Assembly (NCBI GenBank): GCA_002449135.1
Contig: DKCH01000032.1
Location: 1 to 22,164 of the forward strand
DNA: 22,164 nt
Direction of reading: 5' to 3'
Source: Caryophanales bacterium UBA6879
GTDB taxonomy: Bacteria; Bacillota_I; Bacilli_A; RFN20; CAG-288
Each line of letters starts with the position of its first letter. Within the stretch, counting starts at the first letter, position 1. A program made the translations under genes and the position numbers. Positions 1 through 6,465 of this stretch are shown here, piece by piece. Below the pieces are notes generated by a model, which saw only the letters and a program-made list of their open reading frames with translations, had not been told where the DNA came from and did not search any database.

Positions 1-204
1 CCTAGTTTCCAAGAAGTAAGTCCAAAACATTTTGTTTTATGCAATAGCAAAGAATTTGACGCATATAAAAAAGAAATTATCGAAGAAGATAAAAAAGCTA
101 AAGAAAACAAAAAAGTAACAAGAAAAACTAGCACTAAAAAAACAGTTAAAAAAACTACGAGAAAAACAACTTCTAGAAAAAATCAAACTAAAAAGACTGC
201 TTAA
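1..204 (+). CDS. C-terminal end of an unidentified protein with a Lys/Thr/Arg-rich tail (5' partial)
   Basis: The frame is open from the first base and stops at TAA 202-204, giving 67 residues. The first ~37 look like the end of a folded domain (it contains HFVLCNSKEFDAY), followed by ~30 residues made almost only of Lys, Thr, Arg and Ser (repeats such as KKT, RKT). Such basic low-complexity tails are known on nucleic-acid- or ribosome-binding proteins and some topoisomerases of low-GC bacteria, but nothing here identifies the family. The stop codon lies inside the terminator hairpin that follows, supporting this as a real gene end. Function unknown. Confidence 0.7.
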   Translation, partial: PSFQEVSPKHFVLCNSKEFDAYKKEIIEEDKKAKENKKVTRKTSTKKTVKKTTRKTTSRKNQTKKTA

Positions 205-222
205 TTAAAAGCAGCCTTTTTT
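194..222. terminator. Bidirectional intrinsic terminator
   Basis: A stem AGACTGCTT / AAGCAGCCT (one internal mismatch) has a 6-nt AATTAA loop and is followed by TTTTTT on the plus strand. On the minus strand the hairpin is followed by TTTTTAG. It therefore ends the plus-strand gene stopping at 204 and can also end the minus-strand lipoprotein gene finishing at 241. Confidence 0.75.
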
Positions 223-240
223 AGTTGATATACTAACTTA

Positions 241-657
241 TTAAGCTAACCAATTAACAAAATTTAAAGCAGTATCAAAAGTTACAAAAGTAGTAACAGT
301 TGAAGAAACAGTAATTTTTGTATTATTATAAGCCTTATTTTCTTCATCTACAGAAATTTCAGTATATGAATTTATATCTTTTTGATTTTTACCATCATAA
401 ACAAAGGTTACAGTATAAGTTGTTGGATTTTCTTTATTATCAGTTATTTGGCAAAAACCATTAGTTCCTTTATCAGTTGTATCTAATAAAGCATAATTTG
501 CTCTACCATTAGATAAATCCATTTGTTTTAAAACTTCTTTAGTAAGACCTGTTTCTAAAATATCAAAGCAAATTCTTTCTTTTGGACCTTCAGCACAACT
601 TGCTAAACTTAATAAAGTAAGAGTAGCAAAAGTTAAGGATAATAATTGTTTTTTCAT
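241..657 (-). CDS. Small lipoprotein of unknown function, second gene of the guanine-riboswitch operon
   Basis: 138 residues. The start has a basic pair (MKKQ), a hydrophobic segment and a lipobox LASC with the lipid-modified Cys at 21, so it should be a membrane-anchored extracellular lipoprotein. The rest (~117 residues, rich in Thr, Asn, Asp) has no motif I recognise; its predicted character is a small beta-rich domain. It has a good ribosome site (AAAGGAG, 6 nt before ATG) and begins only 12 nt after the purine permease stop, with no terminator between, so it is probably co-transcribed under the riboswitch. That context hints at a surface role linked to purine uptake, which is inference only. 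A short lineage-specific lipoprotein simply riding the transcript is equally possible. Confidence 0.85.
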   Translation of the reverse strand: MKKQLLSLTFATLTLLSLASCAEGPKERICFDILETGLTKEVLKQMDLSNGRANYALLDTTDKGTNGFCQITDNKENPTTYTVTFVYDGKNQKDINSYTEISVDEENKAYNNTKITVSSTVTTFVTFDTALNFVNWLA

Positions 658-669
658 TGATTTTCTCCT

Positions 670-2145
670 TTAAATTAAATTCATTATTGGTAATAAAATA
701 AAGTTAAGCAAGAACAAGAAAGTGGCAACCCATAAAATAACTGAGATTTCTAATTTAGGTTTAACCTTATTTTCATCGGTAGATTTATTAAATAAATAAA
801 GATCCTTAAAATATAAAGTAACTTTAATTAAAACATAAGAAATAAAACCTAAACCAATACCATAAGAAATAGAATAAACTAAAGCCATTGAAATACTAGC
901 AAACATAGCAGGAATAGCTTCTTCAAGTTTTGTCCAATTAATTTCTTTAAAGTTAGCTAACATCATACAGCCAACAACAACTAAACAAGGAGCAGTAGCA
1001 GAAGAAGGAATAGCAGAAATAGGACCAGCTAAGAAAATAGATAAGCCAAAGCAAATTGCAGTAACTAAACTAGCTAAACCAGTTCTAGCACCAGCACCAA
1101 TACCAGCGGCAGATTCAACAAAAGTAGTAGTGTTAGAAGTACCAAAAATTGCACCAATACTAGTTGCAGTTGAATCAGCAAATAATGCTTTATCCATTTT
1201 TGATTTAAAGCCTTTAGAATTTTCTAATGAATTTAAATCTTCTTCAGAGAAAATACCACTTTTCTTTCCAGTGCCGATAAAAGTACCAATAGTATCAAAA
1301 GTATCAGACATGGAGAAAGCGAAAATAGAAATTAAAGCAGCTGGAATCATTAATGGATTTGAAAATAAAGAACCAAAACCAGCGTGAGTAAAAATAACAC
1401 CAAAAGTAGAAGGTAAAGCTTCAAAAGCATCGGTAAATGAAATCATACTAGCAGAAGTATTAGTAGCTTGAACACCATTAAAAGGAATCATTCCGAATAA
1501 AGTAGTTACAATAATAGAAATAATCATTGCACCTTTAACTTTTAAAATATTTAAAATAATACAAAGTAATAAACCAAAAACAAAGACGCCTAAAGAAACA
1601 GTAGAAATGTTAGTCATTGCAGGAACACCAGAAGAGAAATTAATAAAACCAACATTTAAGAAACCTAAATAAATTAAGAAAATACCTATACCACCAGAAA
1701 TAGCACTTTGTAGACTTTCAGGTATAGATTTAATTATTAATTTTCTAATTTTAGTAACAGTAATTAAAACATTAATAATACCGCAAATAAAGACCATAGT
1801 TAAAGCTTGTTGCCAAGTGAAATTTAAACCTAAACAAATAGTATAAGTAAAGAAGGCATTTAAACCCATACCTGGGGCTTGAGCATATGGAACATTAGCA
1901 ACTAAAGCCATAATAATAGTTCCAATAATACTAGCGATACAAGTTGCAATAAAAACAGCACCCCATTCAATACCTGCATTAGAGAGTATTGAAGGATTAA
2001 CAGCAATGATATAGCTCATTGCAAAAAAGGTAGTTAATCCACCTAAAATCTCACGACTAAAAGAAGATTTTTGTTCTTTGTAGTGAAAAAAAGAATTAAT
2101 GCCATTATCAATTTTTGATAAGACACCATTTGACTTAGCTTCCAT
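670..2145 (-). CDS. pbuG: NCS2/AzgA-family guanine/hypoxanthine permease (PbuG-like)
   Basis: 491 residues, the usual AzgA length, with about a dozen hydrophobic segments. Family motifs are clear: QAPGMGLNAFFTYT (about residues 89-102), SDTFDTIGTFIGTGKKSG (about 280-297) and the GTSNTTTFVESAAGIGAGARTGL-type stretch split around residue 340. These are typical of PbuG/PbuO and E. coli AdeQ/GhxP proton-coupled purine importers, as opposed to the uracil or xanthine branch of NCS2. The start is supported by GAAAGGAG 7-8 nt upstream. A purine riboswitch with the cytosine that specifies guanine lies in its leader, which agrees with guanine/hypoxanthine as substrate. It is followed at 12 nt by a lipoprotein gene. 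Confidence 0.93.
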   Translation of the reverse strand: MEAKSNGVLSKIDNGINSFFHYKEQKSSFSREILGGLTTFFAMSYIIAVNPSILSNAGIEWGAVFIATCIASIIGTIIMALVANVPYAQAPGMGLNAFFTYTICLGLNFTWQQALTMVFICGIINVLITVTKIRKLIIKSIPESLQSAISGGIGIFLIYLGFLNVGFINFSSGVPAMTNISTVSLGVFVFGLLLCIILNILKVKGAMIISIIVTTLFGMIPFNGVQATNTSASMISFTDAFEALPSTFGVIFTHAGFGSLFSNPLMIPAALISIFAFSMSDTFDTIGTFIGTGKKSGIFSEEDLNSLENSKGFKSKMDKALFADSTATSIGAIFGTSNTTTFVESAAGIGAGARTGLASLVTAICFGLSIFLAGPISAIPSSATAPCLVVVGCMMLANFKEINWTKLEEAIPAMFASISMALVYSISYGIGLGFISYVLIKVTLYFKDLYLFNKSTDENKVKPKLEISVILWVATFLFLLNFILLPIMNLI

Positions 2146-2236
2146 TAATTTTCTCCTTTCTATAAAAGCCAGTAGTAGAATATCGTGCCAATTAAGAAAG
2201 CTATCAAAGTGCTATAAAATGATAAAATACTTAACA
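2146..2236 (-). promoter_or_regulatory. Expression platform of the guanine riboswitch (leader of the permease gene)
   Basis: The 91 nt between the aptamer and the permease ATG contain no GC-rich hairpin followed by a U-run, so classic transcription termination is not evident. Just before the Shine-Dalgarno, GGCTTTTA (minus strand, plus 2162-2169) copies the 3' side of P1 (GGCTGTTA) and can pair with TAAAAGTC at the aptamer's 5' edge, so it would compete with P1. CTTTTATAGAAAG can also fold onto the Shine-Dalgarno, and a CTTTCT further upstream complements AGAAAG. This suggests translational control; the pairings were judged by eye. Confidence 0.4.
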
Positions 2237-2304
2237 GCCATAGTATCTATCTTTACGGGATAGATGTAGAAACTTCTAGACCATATTTCTAGAGATATAC
2301 GACT
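2237..2304 (-). ncRNA. Purine riboswitch aptamer, guanine/hypoxanthine class (C74)
   Basis: Read on the minus strand, all purine-aptamer parts are present. P1 is AGTCGTA/TATGGCT. P2 is TCTAGA/TCTAGA with loop AATATGG. J2/3 is AGTTTCTAC. P3 is ATCTATC/GATAGAT with loop CCGTAAA. The loop sequences match the conserved kissing-loop pair of Bacillus xpt/pbuG aptamers. The base that discriminates the ligand is C (ACTATGG, as in xpt; adenine switches have ATTATG), so guanine or hypoxanthine is expected. It precedes a PbuG-type permease, the canonical target. The classification rests on visible sequence; only affinity is untested. Confidence 0.95.
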
Positions 2305-2318
2305 TTTACTACTGATTA

Positions 2319-2347
2319 ATAATAATCCTAAAAAAGAAATAAAACAA
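2319..2347 (-). promoter_or_regulatory. Probable promoter of the riboswitch-permease-lipoprotein operon
   Basis: On the minus strand TTGTTT (plus 2342-2347) and TATTAT (plus 2319-2324) are 17 nt apart. Transcription would start near 2312, a few bases before the aptamer, which is the expected geometry. The 2146-2520 gene-free stretch otherwise holds the riboswitch, its expression platform, the divergent aldolase promoter and featureless AT-rich DNA. Confidence 0.5.
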
Positions 2348-2487
2348 GAGTAAAGAATAAAAAAGTTAGTAAACTAAGTAATTATTTCTTTTAAATGAAA
2401 ATACTTAATAAATAATCAAAAATTAAAACAATATTAAATTTTACACACTTGCATTTTAAAATTATGCTTAAAATTTCTTATTAATAG

Positions 2488-2496
2488 TGATACTAT
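2488..2496 (+). promoter_or_regulatory. Extended -10 promoter element for the aldolase gene
   Basis: TGATACTAT fits an extended -10 (TGn + TACTAT), but no good -35 is visible. A start near 2503 would give a short leader with the strong ribosome site GAGGGAGG at 2510-2517, 4 nt before the aldolase ATG. Confidence 0.45.
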
Positions 2497-2520
2497 ATGT
2501 ATATATAAGAGGGAGGTTTT

Positions 2521-3438
2521 ATGCCAATTAATCAAGAAATGTTAAAACAAATGGAAGAGGGTAAAGGTTTTATTGCCGCTCTTGACCAATCCGGTGGATC
2601 TACTCCAAAAGCTTTAAAAGGCTATGGTGTTACTGAAGACATGTATTCAGTAAATGGCGTTCATGATGATAAGAAAATGTTTGATTTAATTCACGAGATG
2701 AGAACTAGAGTAATTAAATCAAAAGAATTCACTTCAAAAAGAGTAATTGCTGCTATCTTATTTGAAAAAACTATGGATGGTACTATCGATGGTCTTGGTA
2801 CTAGTGAATACTTATGGGAAAAGAAACACATTGTTCCATTCTTGAAAGTAGATAAAGGCTTAGCTGAAGAAAAAGATGGTGTCAAATTAATGAAACCAAT
2901 GCCTACTTTAGATGAAACCTTAAAGAAAGCTGTTTCTCATCATATCTTTGGTACCAAAATGAGATCAGTTATCAACTCATTTAATGAAAAAGGTATTAAA
3001 GAAATTGTCGATCAACAATTCGAAATTGGTTTAAAAATTGCTTCATATGGTTTAGTTCCTATTTTAGAACCTGAAACAACAATCACTGCTCCTGATAGAG
3101 AAAAATCTGAAGCTTTACTCCACGATTTATTTGTTGAAAAAATTAAAAAACTTCCTAATGACGTTAAAATCATGATTAAGATTTCAATCCCAGTTAATCC
3201 TCACTTATGGGATGATGTAAGTAAAGACCCTCATGTTGTTAAAATTGTAGCTTTATCTGGTGGCTATTCACGTGATGAAGCAAATAAATTATTAAAGCAC
3301 TGCCCAACATTAATTGCTTCTTTCTCTCGTGCATTATTAGAAAATTTACGTTATCAACAAACTGATGAAGAATTTGATCATCACCTTGATGAAGCTATTT
3401 CTTCTATTTACGACGCCTCAGTTAATAAAATTAAGTAA
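2521..3438 (+). CDS. fda: Fructose-bisphosphate aldolase, class I (Fda type)
   Basis: 305 residues, close to the ~296 of the Staphylococcus-type class I aldolase. It should cleave fructose 1,6-bisphosphate to glyceraldehyde-3-phosphate and dihydroxyacetone phosphate by Schiff-base chemistry without metal. Recognisable blocks are GFIAALDQSGGSTPKAL (about 16-33), the ILFEKTMDG segment (79-87), LVPILEPE (178-185) and VKIMIKISIPV (215-225), where Lys220 is the likely Schiff-base lysine. A GAGGGAGG ribosome site supports the start. It is monocistronic: promoter in front, strong hairpin terminator behind. Together with the PPi-type phosphofructokinase at 14514 it suggests a glycolysis variant common in low-GC anaerobes. 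Confidence 0.95.
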   Translation: MPINQEMLKQMEEGKGFIAALDQSGGSTPKALKGYGVTEDMYSVNGVHDDKKMFDLIHEMRTRVIKSKEFTSKRVIAAILFEKTMDGTIDGLGTSEYLWEKKHIVPFLKVDKGLAEEKDGVKLMKPMPTLDETLKKAVSHHIFGTKMRSVINSFNEKGIKEIVDQQFEIGLKIASYGLVPILEPETTITAPDREKSEALLHDLFVEKIKKLPNDVKIMIKISIPVNPHLWDDVSKDPHVVKIVALSGGYSRDEANKLLKHCPTLIASFSRALLENLRYQQTDEEFDHHLDEAISSIYDASVNKIK

Positions 3439-3442
3439 ATGC

Positions 3443-3475
3443 AAAAAGGACTTTCAAACTAAGAAAGTCCTTTTT
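3443..3475. terminator. Strong bidirectional terminator between convergent genes
   Basis: A perfect 13-bp stem AAAAAGGACTTTC / GAAAGTCCTTTTT has a 7-nt loop (AAACTAA). It has a U-run in both orientations, so it can end both the aldolase gene (plus) and the cytidylate-kinase-like gene (minus). Confidence 0.9.
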
Positions 3476-3503
3476 AATTTATATTGATATTTTAAATATA
3501 TGA

Positions 3504-4109
3504 TTAAAACTTCACTTTATCTTTTAATTTAATTTTCAAAAAATCTTCAATAAGTTGAACAGATTCATTAATACCAATACTAGAATCGAGACATAAATCA
3601 TAAGAATCTGCACTTCCCCATGATTTATTAGTAAAGTAATCATAATAAGCTGCTCTTTTCTTATCAATTTTTCTTATATAATCATCTACTTTTTTAACAT
3701 TTAAATTATAAAATTTTTGAGCTCTTGCAATTCTTTCCTCAATTGGTGCATGAATAAAAACACTAACTAAATTTTTATATTCTCTTAAAATATAATCTGC
3801 ACAGCGACCAACTATAACACATGATTCATTAGACTGAGCAATACGAGAAATTGTGTCAAACTGAGCAATAGAAACTCTTTGTGAAGCAGCTAAAAAATTA
3901 CTTCCTTCTGGTAGACCTAAATAAGCAAAAATAGAATCTTTCTTTTCTTCATGAGACTGGATAAAACTAATAGAAAGACCTGAGTCAGCTGCAACTTTTT
4001 CTAATAAATTATTATCGTAAAATTTAATATTTAATTTTTTAGCAAGTTCCTGACCAATAAATCTTCCACCTGACCCATATTGTCTACCAATTGTAATTAT
4101 ATAACTCAT
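3504..4109 (-). CDS. Cytidylate-kinase-like family protein (Cytidylate_kin2)
   Basis: 201 residues with an N-terminal nucleotide-binding motif IGRQYGSGGRFIGQELAKKL (residues 7-26), the hallmark of the cytidylate-kinase-like family PF13189. A later CVIVGRCADYIL is also typical. These proteins resemble CMP kinase but lack a proven substrate; annotation as a nucleoside-phosphate kinase is by family only. The C-terminal half is rich in basic and aromatic residues (KKRAAYYDYFTNKSWG), usual for the family. The start is well supported by GAGGAG 7 nt upstream and two overlapping TATAAT-like boxes at 4126-4137 (minus). It is separated from the upstream CobW gene by a terminator, so it is probably its own transcription unit. 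Confidence 0.88.
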   Translation of the reverse strand: MSYIITIGRQYGSGGRFIGQELAKKLNIKFYDNNLLEKVAADSGLSISFIQSHEEKKDSIFAYLGLPEGSNFLAASQRVSIAQFDTISRIAQSNESCVIVGRCADYILREYKNLVSVFIHAPIEERIARAQKFYNLNVKKVDDYIRKIDKKRAAYYDYFTNKSWGSADSYDLCLDSSIGINESVQLIEDFLKIKLKDKVKF

Positions 4110-4164
4110 ATATTTTCTCCTCTATATTATAATTATAAAGTTTTTTGTTACTTTTAAAAATATT

Positions 4165-4190
4165 AAAAATGCCTAAAGCAACTTTAGGCA
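4165..4190 (-). terminator. Intrinsic terminator of the CobW-family gene
   Basis: A perfect 9-bp stem TGCCTAAAG / CTTTAGGCA has a 3-nt loop and, read on the minus strand, is followed by ATTTTTAATATTTTT. It lies directly after the stop of the minus-strand CobW gene (4196). Confidence 0.85.
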
Positions 4191-4195
4191 TCAAT

Positions 4196-5329
4196 TTAAT
4201 CTGTTAAACAACTATTTAGTAGATTTTCTAATTTATTTTTATCCAAGTTTTGTCCGATAAAAACTATCTCTTGTTTACGATCCTGATATTTTTCATCCCA
4301 TTCTTTTCTTAGTTTAGGATTTTGTTTCAATATTGATTTAATATCTTCACTATTTGTTGCACCAACCCATTTACCAAAAGGTTGAATGGATCTACTAGCT
4401 CCACTAGCTTCATAAACAAAGGCATTTTCATAATCAATAGAAAAATAGACTAAACCTTTAGCTCTAATTATAGTATTCATAAAAGGATTATCAAAAACTA
4501 ATTCTTGAAATTTGGTTAAGTCAAAAGGTCTTCTAGCTTTATAACAATAAGTCTGAATATTATATTCTAAAACTTCAGGATTTTCTTCTCCTTCTTCTTC
4601 ATTTTCAAGTTCTTCTTTCCAAGCATCAGTAGTAGATTCTCTTTCAAAAACAAAAGAAGATTTGTCTAAAATATCATCTAAATTTACTTCCGAATGTTCA
4701 GCTAAAATTATTTGAGCACCTGGCTGTAAAGTCATAATATTTTTATAAAGCTCTTTTTGCTCATCCTTATTTAATTCATCATTTTTATTTAAAATAATAG
4801 TTTGACAAAGTTCAAGTTGCTCTTTTAATAAAGTTCCTATATCATCTTTTTTATATTCTTTAGTTAGTAAATCTTTTCCTAAATTAAATTCATTCTTCAT
4901 TCTTAAAGAATCAACAACACAAATAACTGAATCTAATTCCCAAAGTCTTTGATTATATTGATCTCTATATAAATTAGAAGAATAACAAATATTTTGAACA
5001 ATAGGTATTGGCTCACAAATTCCGCTTGCTTCAATTAAAATATGATCGAATTTTTGTGGTTTAATAAGTTCAAAGATTTGATCAATCAATTGATTCTTTA
5101 AAGTACAACAAATGCAACCATTAGTTAAAGCAACAAGATTTTGATCCTTTAAATTAGCAAAGCCACCTTTATCAATCAAAGTTTCATCAACATTAACTGA
5201 GCCAATATCATTAACTAAAACTGCGCATTTATAGCCTTTATTATGTGCGAGAATATAATTTACTAAAGTGGTTTTTCCTGCGCCTAAAAAACCAGTGATT
5301 AAAGTAATTTTACAAGGTTTAATATACAT
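4196..5329 (-). CDS. CobW/G3E-family GTPase, probable zinc (metal) chaperone
   Basis: 377 residues. G3E GTPase landmarks are the Walker A GFLGAGKTT (13-21), the metal-binding GCICC (71-75, the CxCC of COG0523), the Walker B-like ILIEASG (about 97-103) and the guanine motif LNKND (about 180-184). An acidic linker (EELENEEEGEENPE, about 239-252) stands where many relatives carry a His-rich metal loop. A CobW C-terminal domain follows (FMNTIIRAKGLVYFS ... QPFGKWVGA). COG0523 proteins of this kind (ZNG1/ZigA/YciC type) hand zinc to client enzymes using GTP. No Zur-like palindrome is obvious in the 75-bp divergent gap upstream. The ribosome site GGAGG is 6 nt before ATG. Cobalt or nickel chaperoning is a less likely alternative because no cobalamin, urease or hydrogenase genes are nearby. 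Confidence 0.92.
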   Translation of the reverse strand: MYIKPCKITLITGFLGAGKTTLVNYILAHNKGYKCAVLVNDIGSVNVDETLIDKGGFANLKDQNLVALTNGCICCTLKNQLIDQIFELIKPQKFDHILIEASGICEPIPIVQNICYSSNLYRDQYNQRLWELDSVICVVDSLRMKNEFNLGKDLLTKEYKKDDIGTLLKEQLELCQTIILNKNDELNKDEQKELYKNIMTLQPGAQIILAEHSEVNLDDILDKSSFVFERESTTDAWKEELENEEEGEENPEVLEYNIQTYCYKARRPFDLTKFQELVFDNPFMNTIIRAKGLVYFSIDYENAFVYEASGASRSIQPFGKWVGATNSEDIKSILKQNPKLRKEWDEKYQDRKQEIVFIGQNLDKNKLENLLNSCLTD

Positions 5330-5388
5330 AAAAATCCTCCAAACATTTATATTTTACTCTATTTAATTTAAAAAGTAGCTATCATACA

Positions 5389-5397
5389 TGATAAAAT
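5389..5397 (+). promoter_or_regulatory. Extended -10 promoter directly abutting the DUF2804 gene start
   Basis: TGATAAAAT is an extended -10 (TGn plus TAAAAT). Its end lies 7 nt before the ATG at 5405, so transcription would begin within about one base of the start codon. No Shine-Dalgarno sequence exists in ATTTAAT, the only bases between. This predicts a leaderless mRNA. Confidence 0.55.
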
Positions 5398-5404
5398 ATT
5401 TAAT

Positions 5405-6409
5405 ATGGCTAGACCAGAAACTGTCAGTATAAAATTAAAAAATTTTGAAGCAATAAAAAATCAAGAACAAACACCTAAACACTTAAATGAATTAGTTGAA
5501 TGGGATTATTTTTATATTTTCAAAAAAGAACAAATTTTTAATATAGGAGTCTTAAACTTACGAAAAAAAATATATTTATGTGTAAACTACATTAATTTAA
5601 CAGAAAATAAAATAATAACTAAAAGAGAAAAAATATATCCTTTTCAAGGAAAAAAGTTTATTCCTTTGCCATATATGACAAGTGATTTAAAAATTAAAAA
5701 AGGTAAAGCCGTCTTTAATTTCTTAATAAATGATAATTCTTACCAAATTCTTTCGGTCTTTAAAAGATTTTTTGAACAAAATAATTTAGAAGTCAATTTA
5801 AAATTATTAAAATTCTTTAGACAAAATGAAATAATATTTACTCCTTTTTTTCAACCAAAAAAATGGTTTTATTCATCTATTGGTCTTCATTTAGATGTAA
5901 GTGGTTATATAAAAATAGGTGAAAAACCTGCTTACTTTAATTCTAATAGCTATGGTATTTCTGATTTTGTTAAAGGTCATTTACCAAATAAACTATATTG
6001 GTATAACTCTTTTTTCTCTGGCATCTATTTATCTCATACTATTTCTTGGAATCTTAAGTTTGGTCTTACTAATCTTTTTCAAGAAGAATTTGAAAATTAT
6101 TTAGCTATTGATTCTAAAGTTTATAAAATCGGTGAAATTGAATATGATATTCCAAAGATAGTTCCTACTATTGATGATATTAATAAACTTTGGCATTTTA
6201 AATCACTCGATGGACGTTTATCTTTAACTTTTTCAGTTATTAAGCACTCATCTTTTTCATCTGGATATTTTATAAAATATCATAAAGAGTCAAATTATGG
6301 TTTTATGAGTGGAACATTTAAAGATGATAACAATAAAATCATTGAATTCAAAAATCTGTTTTCTCTAGTAACTTTTGTAAAACTTAAAAAGAAATTTTCT
6401 TGGAATTGA
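5405..6409 (+). CDS. DUF2804 family protein, divergent member
   Basis: 334 residues, the normal size for DUF2804. Family landmarks recalled from other members are present in order: EWDYFYI (32-38), IIFTPFFQPKKWFYS (about 143-157), the motif normally read as YGxxDWGRGxWxY, here NSYGISDFVKGHLPNKLYW (181-199), LWHFKSLDGRLSLTF in the last third and an FKNLFSLVTFVK C-terminal block. The central DWGRG motif is degenerate (SDFVKG) and the final NRW is replaced by FSWN. It has no signal peptide and the function of the family is unknown. The gene has no ribosome site and a -10 next to its start. It ends with TGA, showing that TGA is a stop in this organism. Confidence 0.75.
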   Translation: MARPETVSIKLKNFEAIKNQEQTPKHLNELVEWDYFYIFKKEQIFNIGVLNLRKKIYLCVNYINLTENKIITKREKIYPFQGKKFIPLPYMTSDLKIKKGKAVFNFLINDNSYQILSVFKRFFEQNNLEVNLKLLKFFRQNEIIFTPFFQPKKWFYSSIGLHLDVSGYIKIGEKPAYFNSNSYGISDFVKGHLPNKLYWYNSFFSGIYLSHTISWNLKFGLTNLFQEEFENYLAIDSKVYKIGEIEYDIPKIVPTIDDINKLWHFKSLDGRLSLTFSVIKHSSFSSGYFIKYHKESNYGFMSGTFKDDNNKIIEFKNLFSLVTFVKLKKKFSWN

Positions 6410-6434
6410 TAAAAATTACAATATAGAATAAAAT
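6406..6434 (+). promoter_or_regulatory. Promoter of the SDR gene
   Basis: TTGATA (6406-6411) and TAAAAT (6429-6434) are exactly 17 nt apart. The -35 overlaps the TGA stop of the upstream gene. The predicted start, about 6441, falls at an in-frame ATG at 6442, 24 nt before the Shine-Dalgarno-preceded ATG at 6466. Confidence 0.6.
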
Positions 6435-6465
6435 ATAAGTTATGAAATATGGAAAGGGGAAAAGA

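Noticed and set aside
1130..1387. An 85-codon open frame antisense to the purine permease
   Set aside because: It lies wholly inside a well-supported gene on the other strand and has no ribosome site or motif.
2691..2885. A 64-codon antisense frame within the aldolase gene
   Set aside because: Shadow of a strongly conserved coding sequence.
5919..6104. A hydrophobic 61-codon frame inside the DUF2804 gene, resembling a membrane peptide
   Set aside because: It is in another frame of the same strand, within a recognised family protein; hydrophobicity arises from the T-rich frame.
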